Of a DNA stretch of 22,418 nucleotides, positions 1-7,001 are shown piece after piece; position 1 is the first letter of the stretch, and every line of letters begins with the position of its first letter. The DNA comes from Acidobacteriota bacterium (GTDB lineage Bacteria; Acidobacteriota; Thermoanaerobaculia; Thermoanaerobaculales; Sulfomarinibacteraceae). The translations under genes were made by a program, and so were the position numbers. The stretch lies in assembly GCA_030637805.1 (NCBI GenBank), contig DAOWFV010000063.1:1-22418 (forward strand), read 5' to 3'. The notes beneath the pieces were generated by a model. That model had not been told where the DNA came from and made no database searches. It worked only from the letters and a program-made list of their open reading frames with translations.

Positions 1-626
1 GGCTCGCCAATCAGGACCGGGTTGTTCTTGGTGCGCCGGGTGAGCACCTGCATCAAGCGGCGGATCTCCTCGTCGCGGCCGATGACAGGATCGAGCTTGC
101 CGGCCTTGGCAAGCTCGGTGAGATCGCGGCCGTAGTTGGTGAGGGCGTCGTACTTTTCTTCGGGGTTGGTGTCGGTCACGCGGTGGGAGCCACGAAGATC
201 CTGGATAGCGGCCAACAGAGTGTCTTTGGTGACTCCGTGCACCGCGAGCGCCCGCGCGGCGGCCGAGTCGGGCACCGAGACGATCGCCATCAGCAGGTGC
301 TCGATCGAGACGTACTGGTCCTGGAACTGGGGCGCGATCTTGGCTGCCTGGTCGAGGACCTGGCGCAGGCTCCTCGAGGGCTGTGGCTCAGCGGCGCCCT
401 CGGCCGCCGGCAAGCGGTCGAGCGCCTCGCGCAGCTCCGACTCGAGCCGGGAGGCCGGCACGCCGACCTTTGACAGAAGCCGTGGCGCGATGCCGCCCTC
501 CTGCTGAAGCATGGCCAGAAGTAGGTGGGTCGGAGTTGTTTCCGGGTTTCCGCGCGCGGCGGCGAGCTTGAGGGCCTCCTGGATCGCTTCCGAGGCCTTG
601 ACGGTGTATTGGGTCTGCCCGTTCAT
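1..626 (-). CDS. clpB: ClpB disaggregase, N-terminal part (runs off window)
   Basis: ATP-dependent chaperone that extracts and threads aggregated proteins together with DnaK; cytoplasmic. About 208 codons are visible from ATG at 626. Two Clp-N repeats are seen (about residues 6-60, with TPTHLLLAML, and 85-140, with VSIEHLLMAI). They are followed by the linker and the start of the first AAA+ domain (NYGRDLTELA, LDPVIGRDEEI, RRTKNNPVLIGE). The window ends just before the Walker A motif, so the gene is cut by the window, not broken. The start is fixed by a strong Shine-Dalgarno sequence (AAGGAGGA, 4 bases upstream) and by the normal N-terminus of the family. The gene is transcribed away from the ligase gene at 1016, with a sigma70-like promoter overlapped by a HAIR-like operator. 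The NYGRDLTELA linker favours ClpB over ClpA or ClpC. Confidence 0.97.
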   Translation of the reverse strand, partial: MNGQTQYTVKASEAIQEALKLAAARGNPETTPTHLLLAMLQQEGGIAPRLLSKVGVPASRLESELREALDRLPAAEGAAEPQPSRSLRQVLDQAAKIAPQFQDQYVSIEHLLMAIVSVPDSAAARALAVHGVTKDTLLAAIQDLRGSHRVTDTNPEEKYDALTNYGRDLTELAKAGKLDPVIGRDEEIRRLMQVLTRRTKNNPVLIGE

Positions 627-630
627 GTTT

Positions 631-638
631 TCCTCCTT
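631..638 (-). promoter_or_regulatory. clpB ribosome binding site
   Basis: The minus strand reads AAGGAGGA, then AAAC, then the ATG at 626. This is a near-perfect Shine-Dalgarno sequence at close spacing and it decides the clpB start. Confidence 0.9.
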
Positions 639-664
639 GGGGACGGCCCGGAGGCCGTACTCTT

Positions 665-693
665 AATATAAAATATGAGTACAGAATTGTCAA
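665..693 (-). promoter_or_regulatory. clpB sigma70-type promoter
   Basis: On the minus strand a consensus -35 box TTGACA (693-688) is followed by a 17-base spacer and a -10 box TATATT (670-665). The expected start of transcription near 658 gives a leader of about 30 bases before the clpB ATG. The AT-rich stretch stands out from the GC-rich surroundings. No sigma32-type boxes are seen, so heat control would have to act by repression. Confidence 0.8.
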
Positions 694-694
694 G
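674..694 (-). promoter_or_regulatory. HAIR-like operator (probable HspR site)
   Basis: The minus strand reads CTTGACA, 7 bases, then ACTCATA. The known HspR-associated inverted repeat is CTTGAGT-N7-ACTCAAG, so 10 of 14 defined positions match, with exact spacing. The site covers the -35 box and most of the spacer of the clpB promoter, where a repressor would block RNA polymerase. HspR control of clpB is known in actinobacteria and some other groups. Applying it here is inference; no hspR gene lies in the window. Confidence 0.55.
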
Positions 695-704
695 TTTGTG
701 AAGG

Positions 705-737
705 CCGAAATCTGCTTCGGTTGTTAGCAGATTTCGG
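705..737. other. 12-bp inverted repeat upstream of the clpB promoter
   Basis: CCGAAATCTGCT (705-716) and AGCAGATTTCGG (726-737) are perfect reverse complements separated by 9 bases. The structure begins 11 bases beyond the HAIR-like site, and its right arm runs into the heptamer tract of the intergenic repeat. There is no T-run on either side, so it is not a canonical terminator. It may be the terminus of the repeat element, a protein-binding palindrome or a folded RNA element. Confidence 0.5.
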
Positions 738-966
738 ATTTCGAATTTCGAATTTGTCGACGCAAGGAAGCAATCACGAGGCTCGACGCAAGATGCCCGC
801 GCTTGGGCGCGCTACCCCGGAGGTGCCTGGCTCCCGATGTAACGATGTCCTCATCGTCACATGGGCGTGCCTGGCATCCTCTCGGGCAGAGTGCCGATAG
901 AAAGGTCGCGCTGAGATCGGGAGCGCACTCCTGAACGTCGGGCACGGGCACGGGCACGGGCACGAA
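731..966 (+). repeat. Composite intergenic repeat, copy 1
   Basis: Occupies most of the gap between clpB and the ligase gene. In order it holds: a heptamer tract (731-755, units ATTTCGG/ATTTCGA); a GC-rich palindromic core (794-813); a block starting CTCTCGGG at 879; a conserved 46-base block (901-946); and a CGGGCA hexamer tract (939-962). The second copy, in the opposite orientation, is at 19664-19948. The cores match at 19 of 20 bases and the 46-base blocks at 38 of 46 without gaps; the remaining spacer is diverged. No convincing coding capacity is seen. The rest of the 627-1015 gap holds only the clpB control sites and a possible -10 box for the ligase gene. Confidence 0.75.
939..962 (+). 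repeat. Hexamer tandem repeat, four CGGGCA units
   Basis: Four perfect direct copies of CGGGCA. This is the right end of the composite repeat. In the other copy the same place holds a degenerate hexamer tract (about 19664-19703). Confidence 0.9.
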
Positions 967-1015
967 TAATTGAGCAATGTGTACAATGGTCCGCGCAGAT
1001 CTACCGGGGAGCTTC

Positions 1016-2929
1016 ATGGGCGAGCAGGACGTACGCAAAAGATCGGAGGCCGAGGAGATCCGGGTGTTCCTCAAACACCTGCTGAAGGACGTGCGCGCCT
1101 TCGAGAAGATGCTCGAGGATGACCTCTTCGAGTCCGGGGTGCGGCGGATCGGCGCCGAACAGGAGCTCTTTTTGGTCGATTCCGCCTGGCGGCCGGCGCC
1201 CATCGCGGTTGAGGTGCTGGAGACGGTGGACGACCCCCATTTCACGACCGAGCTTGCGCGCTTCAACCTCGAGTACAACCTCGATCCCCTGGTCTTCGGG
1301 GGGACCTGCCTGAGCGAGATGGAGAGCCAGATCGAGGAGTACCTGGCCAAGGTTCGCGACGCGGCGCGGAAGAACGGCGGCGAGGTAGTGCTCACGGGCA
1401 TCCTGCCCAGCCTCAACAAGTCCGACCTCGAGCTCGAGAACATGACCCCAAGCCCGCGCTACTTCGCGCTCAACGAGGCCATGACGCAGCAGCGAGGCGG
1501 GGATTACGAGTTCTACCTCAAGGGTGTGGACGAGCTCCACCTCCACCACGACTCGATCATGGTCGAGGCCTGCAACACGAGCTTCCAGGTCCACTTCCAG
1601 GTCGCGCCGGACGAGTTCGCCCGCATCTACAACGCTGCCCAGGCGGTGACCGCGCCGGTGGTCGCGGCCGCGGCCAACTCGGCGCTGCTCTTCGGCAAGC
1701 GGCTGTGGGCCGAGACCCGCATCGGCCTCTTTCAGCAGTCCATCGACACCCGGCGCACCACGCCCCACCTGCGGGAGCAGGTGCCGCGGGTGAGCTTCGG
1801 TCGCCAGTGGGTGCGCTCCTCGGCCCTCGAGATCTTCCGCGAGGACATCGCCCGCTTCCGCACCCTGCTCTCCACCGAGATGGAGGACGACCCCTTCGAG
1901 GCCCTCGAGGAAGGCCGGCCTCCGAGCCTCAAGGCCTTGCGTCTGCACAACAGCACGGTCTACCGGTGGAACCGGGTCTGCTATGGCATCTCCGACGGCA
2001 AGCCCCACCTGCGCATCGAGAACCGCGTCCTGCCATCCGGCCCGACCCCCCGCGACGAGGTCGCGAACGCCGCCTTCTGGTTCGGGCTCGTCAGCGGCGT
2101 GCTCTCGGAGTACGACGACATCAGCGGGCACATGAACTTCGAGGATGCCCACGCCAACTTCCTGGCAGCCGCCCGGAACGGGCTCAACGCCCAGTTGGAG
2201 TGGGTAGGTGGCCGGCTGGCGCCGGCGAGCGAGTTGATTCTCGACACCTTCGTGCCCCTGGCGCGCCAGGGGCTGCTCACCTCCGGCCTCGACCCGGCCG
2301 ATGTCGACCTCTACCTGGGCGTCATCGAGGAACGGGTGCGCTCTGGTCGGACCGGGGCGAGGTGGCAGCTCTCCTCCCTCGCCGCCATGGAGAACCGGGG
2401 CACGGCGGCGGAGCGCATGAGCGCCCTCACCGCGGCCACCGTCTCGCGCCAGCAGACGGGCGAGCCGGTCCACACCTGGGAGGACGCCCGCCTCGAAGAG
2501 GGCGGCGGCTGGAAGCAGAACTACATCCGCGTCGAGCAGTGCATGGTCACCGATCTGGTGACCGTCAACGAGAACGAGCCGGTGGATCTCGTTGCCCACC
2601 TCATGGACTGGAACAAGATCCGCCACGTGCTGGTAGAGGACGCTGACAACCGGCTGGTGGGAATGGTCTCCCAGAGTGTGCTTCTGCGTCTCGTGGGGAC
2701 GTACCATCCGGAGCAGCTCGAAGGTCCGCTGCCTATTGCAGAGGTGATGCAACGGGATCTGATCACCGTGGAACCCGAGACCTCCACCCTCGAAGCCATC
2801 AAGCTCATGCGCCGTAACCGCTTCAGCTGCCTGCCCGTGTTGAAGAACGGCCACCTCGTGGGAGTGGTCACCGAGACCCAGTTCATGGCCATCGCGGGCC
2901 AGCTTCTGGAGCAGAAGCTGCGGGAGTGA
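1016..2929 (+). CDS. GCS2-type glutamate-cysteine ligase-like enzyme fused to two CBS domains
   Basis: Predicted cytosolic carboxylate-amine ligase of the YbdK/GCS2 superfamily, which joins an amino group to the gamma-carboxyl of glutamate using ATP; the substrate here is unproven. Residues about 1-480 are the ligase domain, with RRIGAEQELFLVD near residue 45, FNLEYNLDPL and a conserved EACNTSFQVHFQV stretch. Two CBS domains follow (about 505-560 and 575-630; VMQRDLITVEPETSTLEAI is typical). They usually bind adenosine nucleotides and suggest energy-state control. ATG 1016 is preferred over ATG 977: GGGGAG lies 4 bases upstream, the protein begins MGEQDV as I recall for relatives, and a possible -10 box (TACAAT, 982-987) lies between the two. 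Divergent from clpB. Confidence 0.88.
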   Translation: MGEQDVRKRSEAEEIRVFLKHLLKDVRAFEKMLEDDLFESGVRRIGAEQELFLVDSAWRPAPIAVEVLETVDDPHFTTELARFNLEYNLDPLVFGGTCLSEMESQIEEYLAKVRDAARKNGGEVVLTGILPSLNKSDLELENMTPSPRYFALNEAMTQQRGGDYEFYLKGVDELHLHHDSIMVEACNTSFQVHFQVAPDEFARIYNAAQAVTAPVVAAAANSALLFGKRLWAETRIGLFQQSIDTRRTTPHLREQVPRVSFGRQWVRSSALEIFREDIARFRTLLSTEMEDDPFEALEEGRPPSLKALRLHNSTVYRWNRVCYGISDGKPHLRIENRVLPSGPTPRDEVANAAFWFGLVSGVLSEYDDISGHMNFEDAHANFLAAARNGLNAQLEWVGGRLAPASELILDTFVPLARQGLLTSGLDPADVDLYLGVIEERVRSGRTGARWQLSSLAAMENRGTAAERMSALTAATVSRQQTGEPVHTWEDARLEEGGGWKQNYIRVEQCMVTDLVTVNENEPVDLVAHLMDWNKIRHVLVEDADNRLVGMVSQSVLLRLVGTYHPEQLEGPLPIAEVMQRDLITVEPETSTLEAIKLMRRNRFSCLPVLKNGHLVGVVTETQFMAIAGQLLEQKLRE

Positions 2930-2965
2930 GCCGGTAATTCTGGATTATGCATTGAAGAAGATCGC

Positions 2966-4549
2966 ATGACGAAATTCCCAGTAGGTACAATCCACATTCG
3001 AACCTGGATGCTCGCAGGAGCATTGGTCCTGACTTTGTACCTGATATATGCGCCGTCTTTTACGACTGACTATCTGATGGCAGACGAAGTGGCGCATATC
3101 GGCATGAAACGGGACGTCTCTACTGCATCGAGGTTCTCATTCATATCCCTCGGTCGCGGCCTGTTCGGGGTTTACTCCTCACTCGTTTACAGATTCGTCG
3201 GTTTCGACCCTATGCGAGTCCAACTCGTACGGTTTCTGAACTTTGCATCACTCGCGACTATCGCTGTGGTGCTTTTCTATTTCTTCCTTCGACAAGTTCA
3301 TGATGCCTGGTTGGCGTTCTGGATAGTTCTCTTCTTGTATTCTCAACCGGCTGTTCTGGTACTCATGGGGTACTCTGTCCAAATTGTTTCCAACAGCCAG
3401 CCTGCAATGTGGCTAAGTCTGACTGCCTTTTATGTCTACTTCTATGCGTTCGGAGAAAAGAAAAAGTGGAAGTGGGTTAAATACGGTATCACTCTGACTC
3501 TATTCCTTGCGGCGATGCAGTCGACCCAGACGTACGCTTTCTTCGCCATGGTGCCGCTCACTGTGCTTGTTCTGACGGAGTGGGAAGTTCGAAAGGGTGA
3601 AATAGGTGTCTTTTTTGTAATTGCACTGGTTTGCTTCGTGATCTCAGTTGTATTGTATAAAGCTACATTAACCTACGTTGGCCACACCGGTTACAAGATG
3701 GCGGAGCAGGGATTTGGAGCATTGGTGACAGCGCCGGGATCTGTCGCTGTCAAGGCAGTAAATCCACTTGGATACTGGAGTGCGTTCAAAATGTGGTCGT
3801 ATCCTTTCCCATTTCACTACACCCAACCGCTGGGAAAATTGAAGGAGTATCTCGCCCTCGGATTCTTGTTCACCTGGGTAGTGATTATAGTCAGTGCGGT
3901 AATAACCGAGGTCAGGGCTGACCCGAGTGTGAATAAGATACAGGTCACGCAGAAGTGGTTGGGGATGCTCGTGTGTCTAGGTTTTGGAGCGTTATGGATG
4001 GTGGCTGATTCACCTCTGGTGATCATAGAACATCGGCCGCACATGACCCTGACTTTCGTGGGTGTCGTTATCTTTGCGGCAGCCTACGCCTTGAGGGTTC
4101 TGGCATCTCGCTATTCAGTCTTGCGAGGCTTGGTTTTCAGAAGTGGAGCTGTTCTCTTTGTAATTTTTGTAGCTGTCGGAGCACAGTCGGGTTTTCTGAG
4201 GGGGGTGGTTGATAACTACGCGGACCAGCTCGATTTCATAAGGACGGAACTAGCAGATATGCCAAAGTCAGGCTCTGGACGTATCGTGGTGGTCCTGCCG
4301 GACGAAGAGATCCGTCTGAGAGAACCATGTGGGAAACATATGGGTAACGGGACAATGGGGAGATGGCACGAAACACGAAAGGGAAGATATCGATATGCAT
4401 TGGCGACCATGGGAGTAGAGCCCGATTCAAAGGAAATTGTCTTTGTCACCGAGAGACCGATTGACGTGCAAGAGGACGAGGTCGTCGTGGACTGGATGAA
4501 GTACGTCGCGGCGCGGAGACATCGTGCTTCATACCTGAGGGAACGTTAG
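2966..4549 (+). CDS. Polytopic membrane protein, GT-C glycosyltransferase-like
   Basis: 527 residues with a first membrane helix at about 13-31 and many further helices to about residue 415, then a soluble tail of roughly 110 residues. After helix 1 comes a loop with MADEVAH. An acidic pair in the first external loop is typical of GT-C enzymes that use polyprenyl-phosphate sugars, but I do not recognise the exact family. The gene is clearly AT-richer than its neighbours (about one third G+C in 3601-3660) and uses ATA and TTT freely, which suggests transfer. The SD is weak (GAAGAAG, 5 bases before ATG). It stands alone between the ligase and OPT genes. Alternative: a membrane protein of unknown role. 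Coding status is sure; function is tentative. Confidence 0.75.
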   Translation: MTKFPVGTIHIRTWMLAGALVLTLYLIYAPSFTTDYLMADEVAHIGMKRDVSTASRFSFISLGRGLFGVYSSLVYRFVGFDPMRVQLVRFLNFASLATIAVVLFYFFLRQVHDAWLAFWIVLFLYSQPAVLVLMGYSVQIVSNSQPAMWLSLTAFYVYFYAFGEKKKWKWVKYGITLTLFLAAMQSTQTYAFFAMVPLTVLVLTEWEVRKGEIGVFFVIALVCFVISVVLYKATLTYVGHTGYKMAEQGFGALVTAPGSVAVKAVNPLGYWSAFKMWSYPFPFHYTQPLGKLKEYLALGFLFTWVVIIVSAVITEVRADPSVNKIQVTQKWLGMLVCLGFGALWMVADSPLVIIEHRPHMTLTFVGVVIFAAAYALRVLASRYSVLRGLVFRSGAVLFVIFVAVGAQSGFLRGVVDNYADQLDFIRTELADMPKSGSGRIVVVLPDEEIRLREPCGKHMGNGTMGRWHETRKGRYRYALATMGVEPDSKEIVFVTERPIDVQEDEVVVDWMKYVAARRHRASYLRER

Positions 4550-4620
4550 GCTGCTATTGCCCGAACTCGGTTGGACCGGGGATGGGTTAGAATCCTGTGA
4601 AGTTCCGGTGGGGAGGGCCC

Positions 4621-6597
4621 ATGGCCGACAAGAAGTTCATTCCTTACGTCCCGGCGGAGACGTCGATGCCGGAGCTGACGTTCAAGGCGTTGTTCCTCGG
4701 CGTCGTGATGGCGGTGGTGCTCGGCGCCGCCAATGCCTACCTCGGCATGAAGGTGGGGCTGACGGTCGCCGCCACCTTCCCGGCTGCGGTGGTCGCCATG
4801 GCGGCCCTGCGCATCTTCAAGGGCAATATTTTGGAGGAAAACCTAGCCCGCACCACGGCCTCGGTGGGTGAATCGCTGGTGGCGGGCGCCATCTTCACGA
4901 TTCCGGCCTTCATCATCAGCGGCGCATGGGACGAGTTCAATCTCCGTGACGCGACCCTGATCATGGGCATCGGCGGCGTTCTGGGGGTGCTCTTCGTCAT
5001 CATCCTTCGGCGCACGCTGGTGGTCGAGGCCAATTTGCCTTTCCCGGAGAGCGTGGCCGCCTCGGAGATCGTCAAGGCCGGCCAGAAGGGCCAGACCGGG
5101 GCCGGCTTGGTCTTCTCGGCCATGGGCATCGCCGCCCTGTGGGAGCTCATCAAGAACGACGCCGGGATCCAGGTCATCAAGGAGTCGGCAAACAGCTTCG
5201 TCCACTTCGGCAAGTCCGTCATCGAGGTCGCCGGCCGTCGTTTCGAATACTCGGGCGGCATTCTGTTGTCGACGCCGGAGGCGTCACCCATGGTGATGGG
5301 CGTGGGCTTCATCGTCGGCCTACGCATCTCGGCGGTGCTTTTTTCGGGGGCGGTGGCCGGTTGGCTGGTGCTGGTGCCGCTGGCGCTCTTCCTCAACCCC
5401 GAGATGATGGCGGGAATCACAGCCGACCAGAGCCTCATCGACCTCGCGGTGGACGTCTGGTTTCGGCAGATCCGGCCCCTTGCCGTGGGCACCATGATCG
5501 TCGCTGCGTTCTACACCCTCTACAGCCTTCGCGAATCACTGGTCAGCGGCGTCAGGAAGGCCCTCATCCACCTCAACATGAGCGCCTCGACCACCGAGGT
5601 AGAGCGCACCGAGAAGGACCTCAGCCTCAAGAAAGTGTTCCTCGCGATCGGGTTGATGACGGTGCCGATGTTCCTGCTCTATCGCTACTTCTCCGAGTCC
5701 ACCGGGGGCGCGCTGGTGCTTACGGTGGTGATGCTGGTGCTCGGCATCCTCTTCGCCGCCGTGGCGGGCTACCTCGTGGGCCTGGTCGGCAACTCGAACA
5801 ATCCGATCTCCGGCCTCACGCTCTCGGCCCTCGTCATATCCGCGGTGCTGATGGTGATGATGGGGGTGGTCGGCCCCCGCGGTCTGGCGGCCGTGCTCGG
5901 CATCTCCGGCGTGATCTGCTGTGCTGCGGGGGTCGCCGGCGACATGATCCAGGACCTCAAGGTGGGTCATATCCTGGGCGGGACGCCGTGGAAGATGGAG
6001 ATTGGCGAAATCATCGGCGTGATCGCGGCCGCCCTTACGATGCCGGTGTTGTTGATGGTTCTCAACAAGGCCTACACCATCGGATCGGTGGCCCTGCCGG
6101 CGCCGCAGGCCGGGCTGATGGCCCTCATGGCCCAGGGCATCGTGGGCGGCGAGATGGCGTGGCCTCTGGTCATCGTGGGCATGTTCCTCGGGGTCGCCCT
6201 GATCCTCATCAAAGCGCCGGCGCCGATGCTCATCGCGGTGGGCATGTATCTGCCCTTCCAGACCACCTCGGCGGTCTTCGCCGGCGGCGTCGTCCGCGCG
6301 ATCCTCGAGTGGTTCATGAAACGCCGCGACGCCTCCGACGAGGAGAAGACCCGCGGTGAGAATGCGGGCGTGCTGGTAGCTTCGGGACTCATCGCCGGCC
6401 AGTCTTTGATGGCGGTCTTCCTGGCCTTCGTCGTGCTCTACGAGCAGGCGAAGCTCGGGCTTGGTGAAGGCCGGCACCTTCTGCCCCAGTTTAGTCACAG
6501 CTTCGGGTTGAGCCTCCTCGTTTACCCGCTGCTGCTGGCCCTGCTGGTCTGGCTGCCGCTCAGCCGGATGCGATCGGGCACGGCCGCCGCGGAGTGA
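4621..6597 (+). CDS. OPT family oligopeptide (or metal-chelate) transporter
   Basis: 658 residues of a strongly hydrophobic inner-membrane protein. The N-terminus (FIPYVPAETSMPELTFKAL, then GAANAYLGMKVGLTVAATFP) is typical of the prokaryotic OPT family, as are FKGNILEENL and NLPFPESVAASEIV. Around a dozen or more membrane helices run to the C-terminus. OPT proteins import peptides or metal-nicotianamine/siderophore-type chelates by proton coupling; the substrate cannot be read from sequence. ATG 4621 is chosen over GTG 4597 because GGGGAGGG lies just upstream and the family normally starts here. A TAGAAT at 4588-4593 could be a -10 box giving a leader of about 20 bases. The PqqD-like gene starts 3 bases after the stop. 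Confidence 0.93.
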   Translation: MADKKFIPYVPAETSMPELTFKALFLGVVMAVVLGAANAYLGMKVGLTVAATFPAAVVAMAALRIFKGNILEENLARTTASVGESLVAGAIFTIPAFIISGAWDEFNLRDATLIMGIGGVLGVLFVIILRRTLVVEANLPFPESVAASEIVKAGQKGQTGAGLVFSAMGIAALWELIKNDAGIQVIKESANSFVHFGKSVIEVAGRRFEYSGGILLSTPEASPMVMGVGFIVGLRISAVLFSGAVAGWLVLVPLALFLNPEMMAGITADQSLIDLAVDVWFRQIRPLAVGTMIVAAFYTLYSLRESLVSGVRKALIHLNMSASTTEVERTEKDLSLKKVFLAIGLMTVPMFLLYRYFSESTGGALVLTVVMLVLGILFAAVAGYLVGLVGNSNNPISGLTLSALVISAVLMVMMGVVGPRGLAAVLGISGVICCAAGVAGDMIQDLKVGHILGGTPWKMEIGEIIGVIAAALTMPVLLMVLNKAYTIGSVALPAPQAGLMALMAQGIVGGEMAWPLVIVGMFLGVALILIKAPAPMLIAVGMYLPFQTTSAVFAGGVVRAILEWFMKRRDASDEEKTRGENAGVLVASGLIAGQSLMAVFLAFVVLYEQAKLGLGEGRHLLPQFSHSFGLSLLVYPLLLALLVWLPLSRMRSGTAAAE

Positions 6598-6600
6598 GAT

Positions 6601-6981
6601 GTGCGGCCGAGACGGCTGAATCGCGCGGACCGGGCGGTGGACCTGCTCGAGCTCGAGCCGGTGCGCTGCGTCCCCTGGCGGGAGGGGGAGGACGGCCGCG
6701 TGGTCATCGACCGACCGCGGCCGTCCCTGCGTGGCCTGCGCGGTCTCCTCGACGGTTTGACCTGGCTGCTGGCGCCGCGGCGGATCCGGCTGGACGAGGT
6801 CGGGAGCTTCGCCTGGCGGCGCCTCGACGGTGCGACCAAGGTGAGCTCTCTCGCCGGCGTGATGTGCGATGTCTTCCCCGACGCCAGGGACCAGCTCGAG
6901 GAGCGACTCGGCCAGTACCTCCGCGCCCTCCGCAGGTTGCGGGTGATCTCCTTCCCGGAGTGGGATGAACCGCGAAGCTGA
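6601..6981 (+). CDS. PqqD-like (RRE-fold) protein
   Basis: 126 residues from GTG 6601, 3 bases after the OPT stop. The segment from about residue 45 to 120 fits the PqqD winged helix: RIRLDEVGSFAWRRLDG, then a Val-Ser-Ser-Leu-Ala helix, FPDA, and a final helix ending LRVISFP. PqqD and related RRE domains bind precursor peptides and present them to modifying enzymes, most often radical SAM/SPASM proteins. The first 40 residues are extra and Arg-rich. No precursor peptide gene is seen beside it. The nearest possible partner in the window is the SPASM protein at 13332-14459 on the other strand. Alternatively it serves an unlinked enzyme, or the OPT transporter. The ATG at 6599 is in another frame and stops after six codons. 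Confidence 0.78.
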   Translation: MRPRRLNRADRAVDLLELEPVRCVPWREGEDGRVVIDRPRPSLRGLRGLLDGLTWLLAPRRIRLDEVGSFAWRRLDGATKVSSLAGVMCDVFPDARDQLEERLGQYLRALRRLRVISFPEWDEPRS

Positions 6982-7001
6982 CGGCCCATGAAACGCAAAT
7001 T

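Noticed and set aside
731..755. Heptamer tracts as a CRISPR array
   Set aside because: Units are 7 bp and contiguous without spacers; no cas gene is nearby.
724..986. Small minus-strand ORFs with Val-Pro repeats in the clpB/ligase gap
   Set aside because: The Val-Pro run is only the translated hexamer tract, and the rest corresponds to the intergenic repeat. The second copy does not keep the frame open.
1001..2854. 617-codon open frame on the minus strand antisense to the CBS-fused ligase gene
   Set aside because: Its codon pattern mirrors the high-GC third positions of the plus-strand gene, and the translation (rich in His, Glu, Val, Leu and Arg) resembles no family. The plus strand has clear domains.
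5139..6359. Long alternative plus-strand frame inside the OPT gene
   Set aside because: Gly/Arg/His/Pro-rich shadow translation of a membrane protein gene; no motif or SD.
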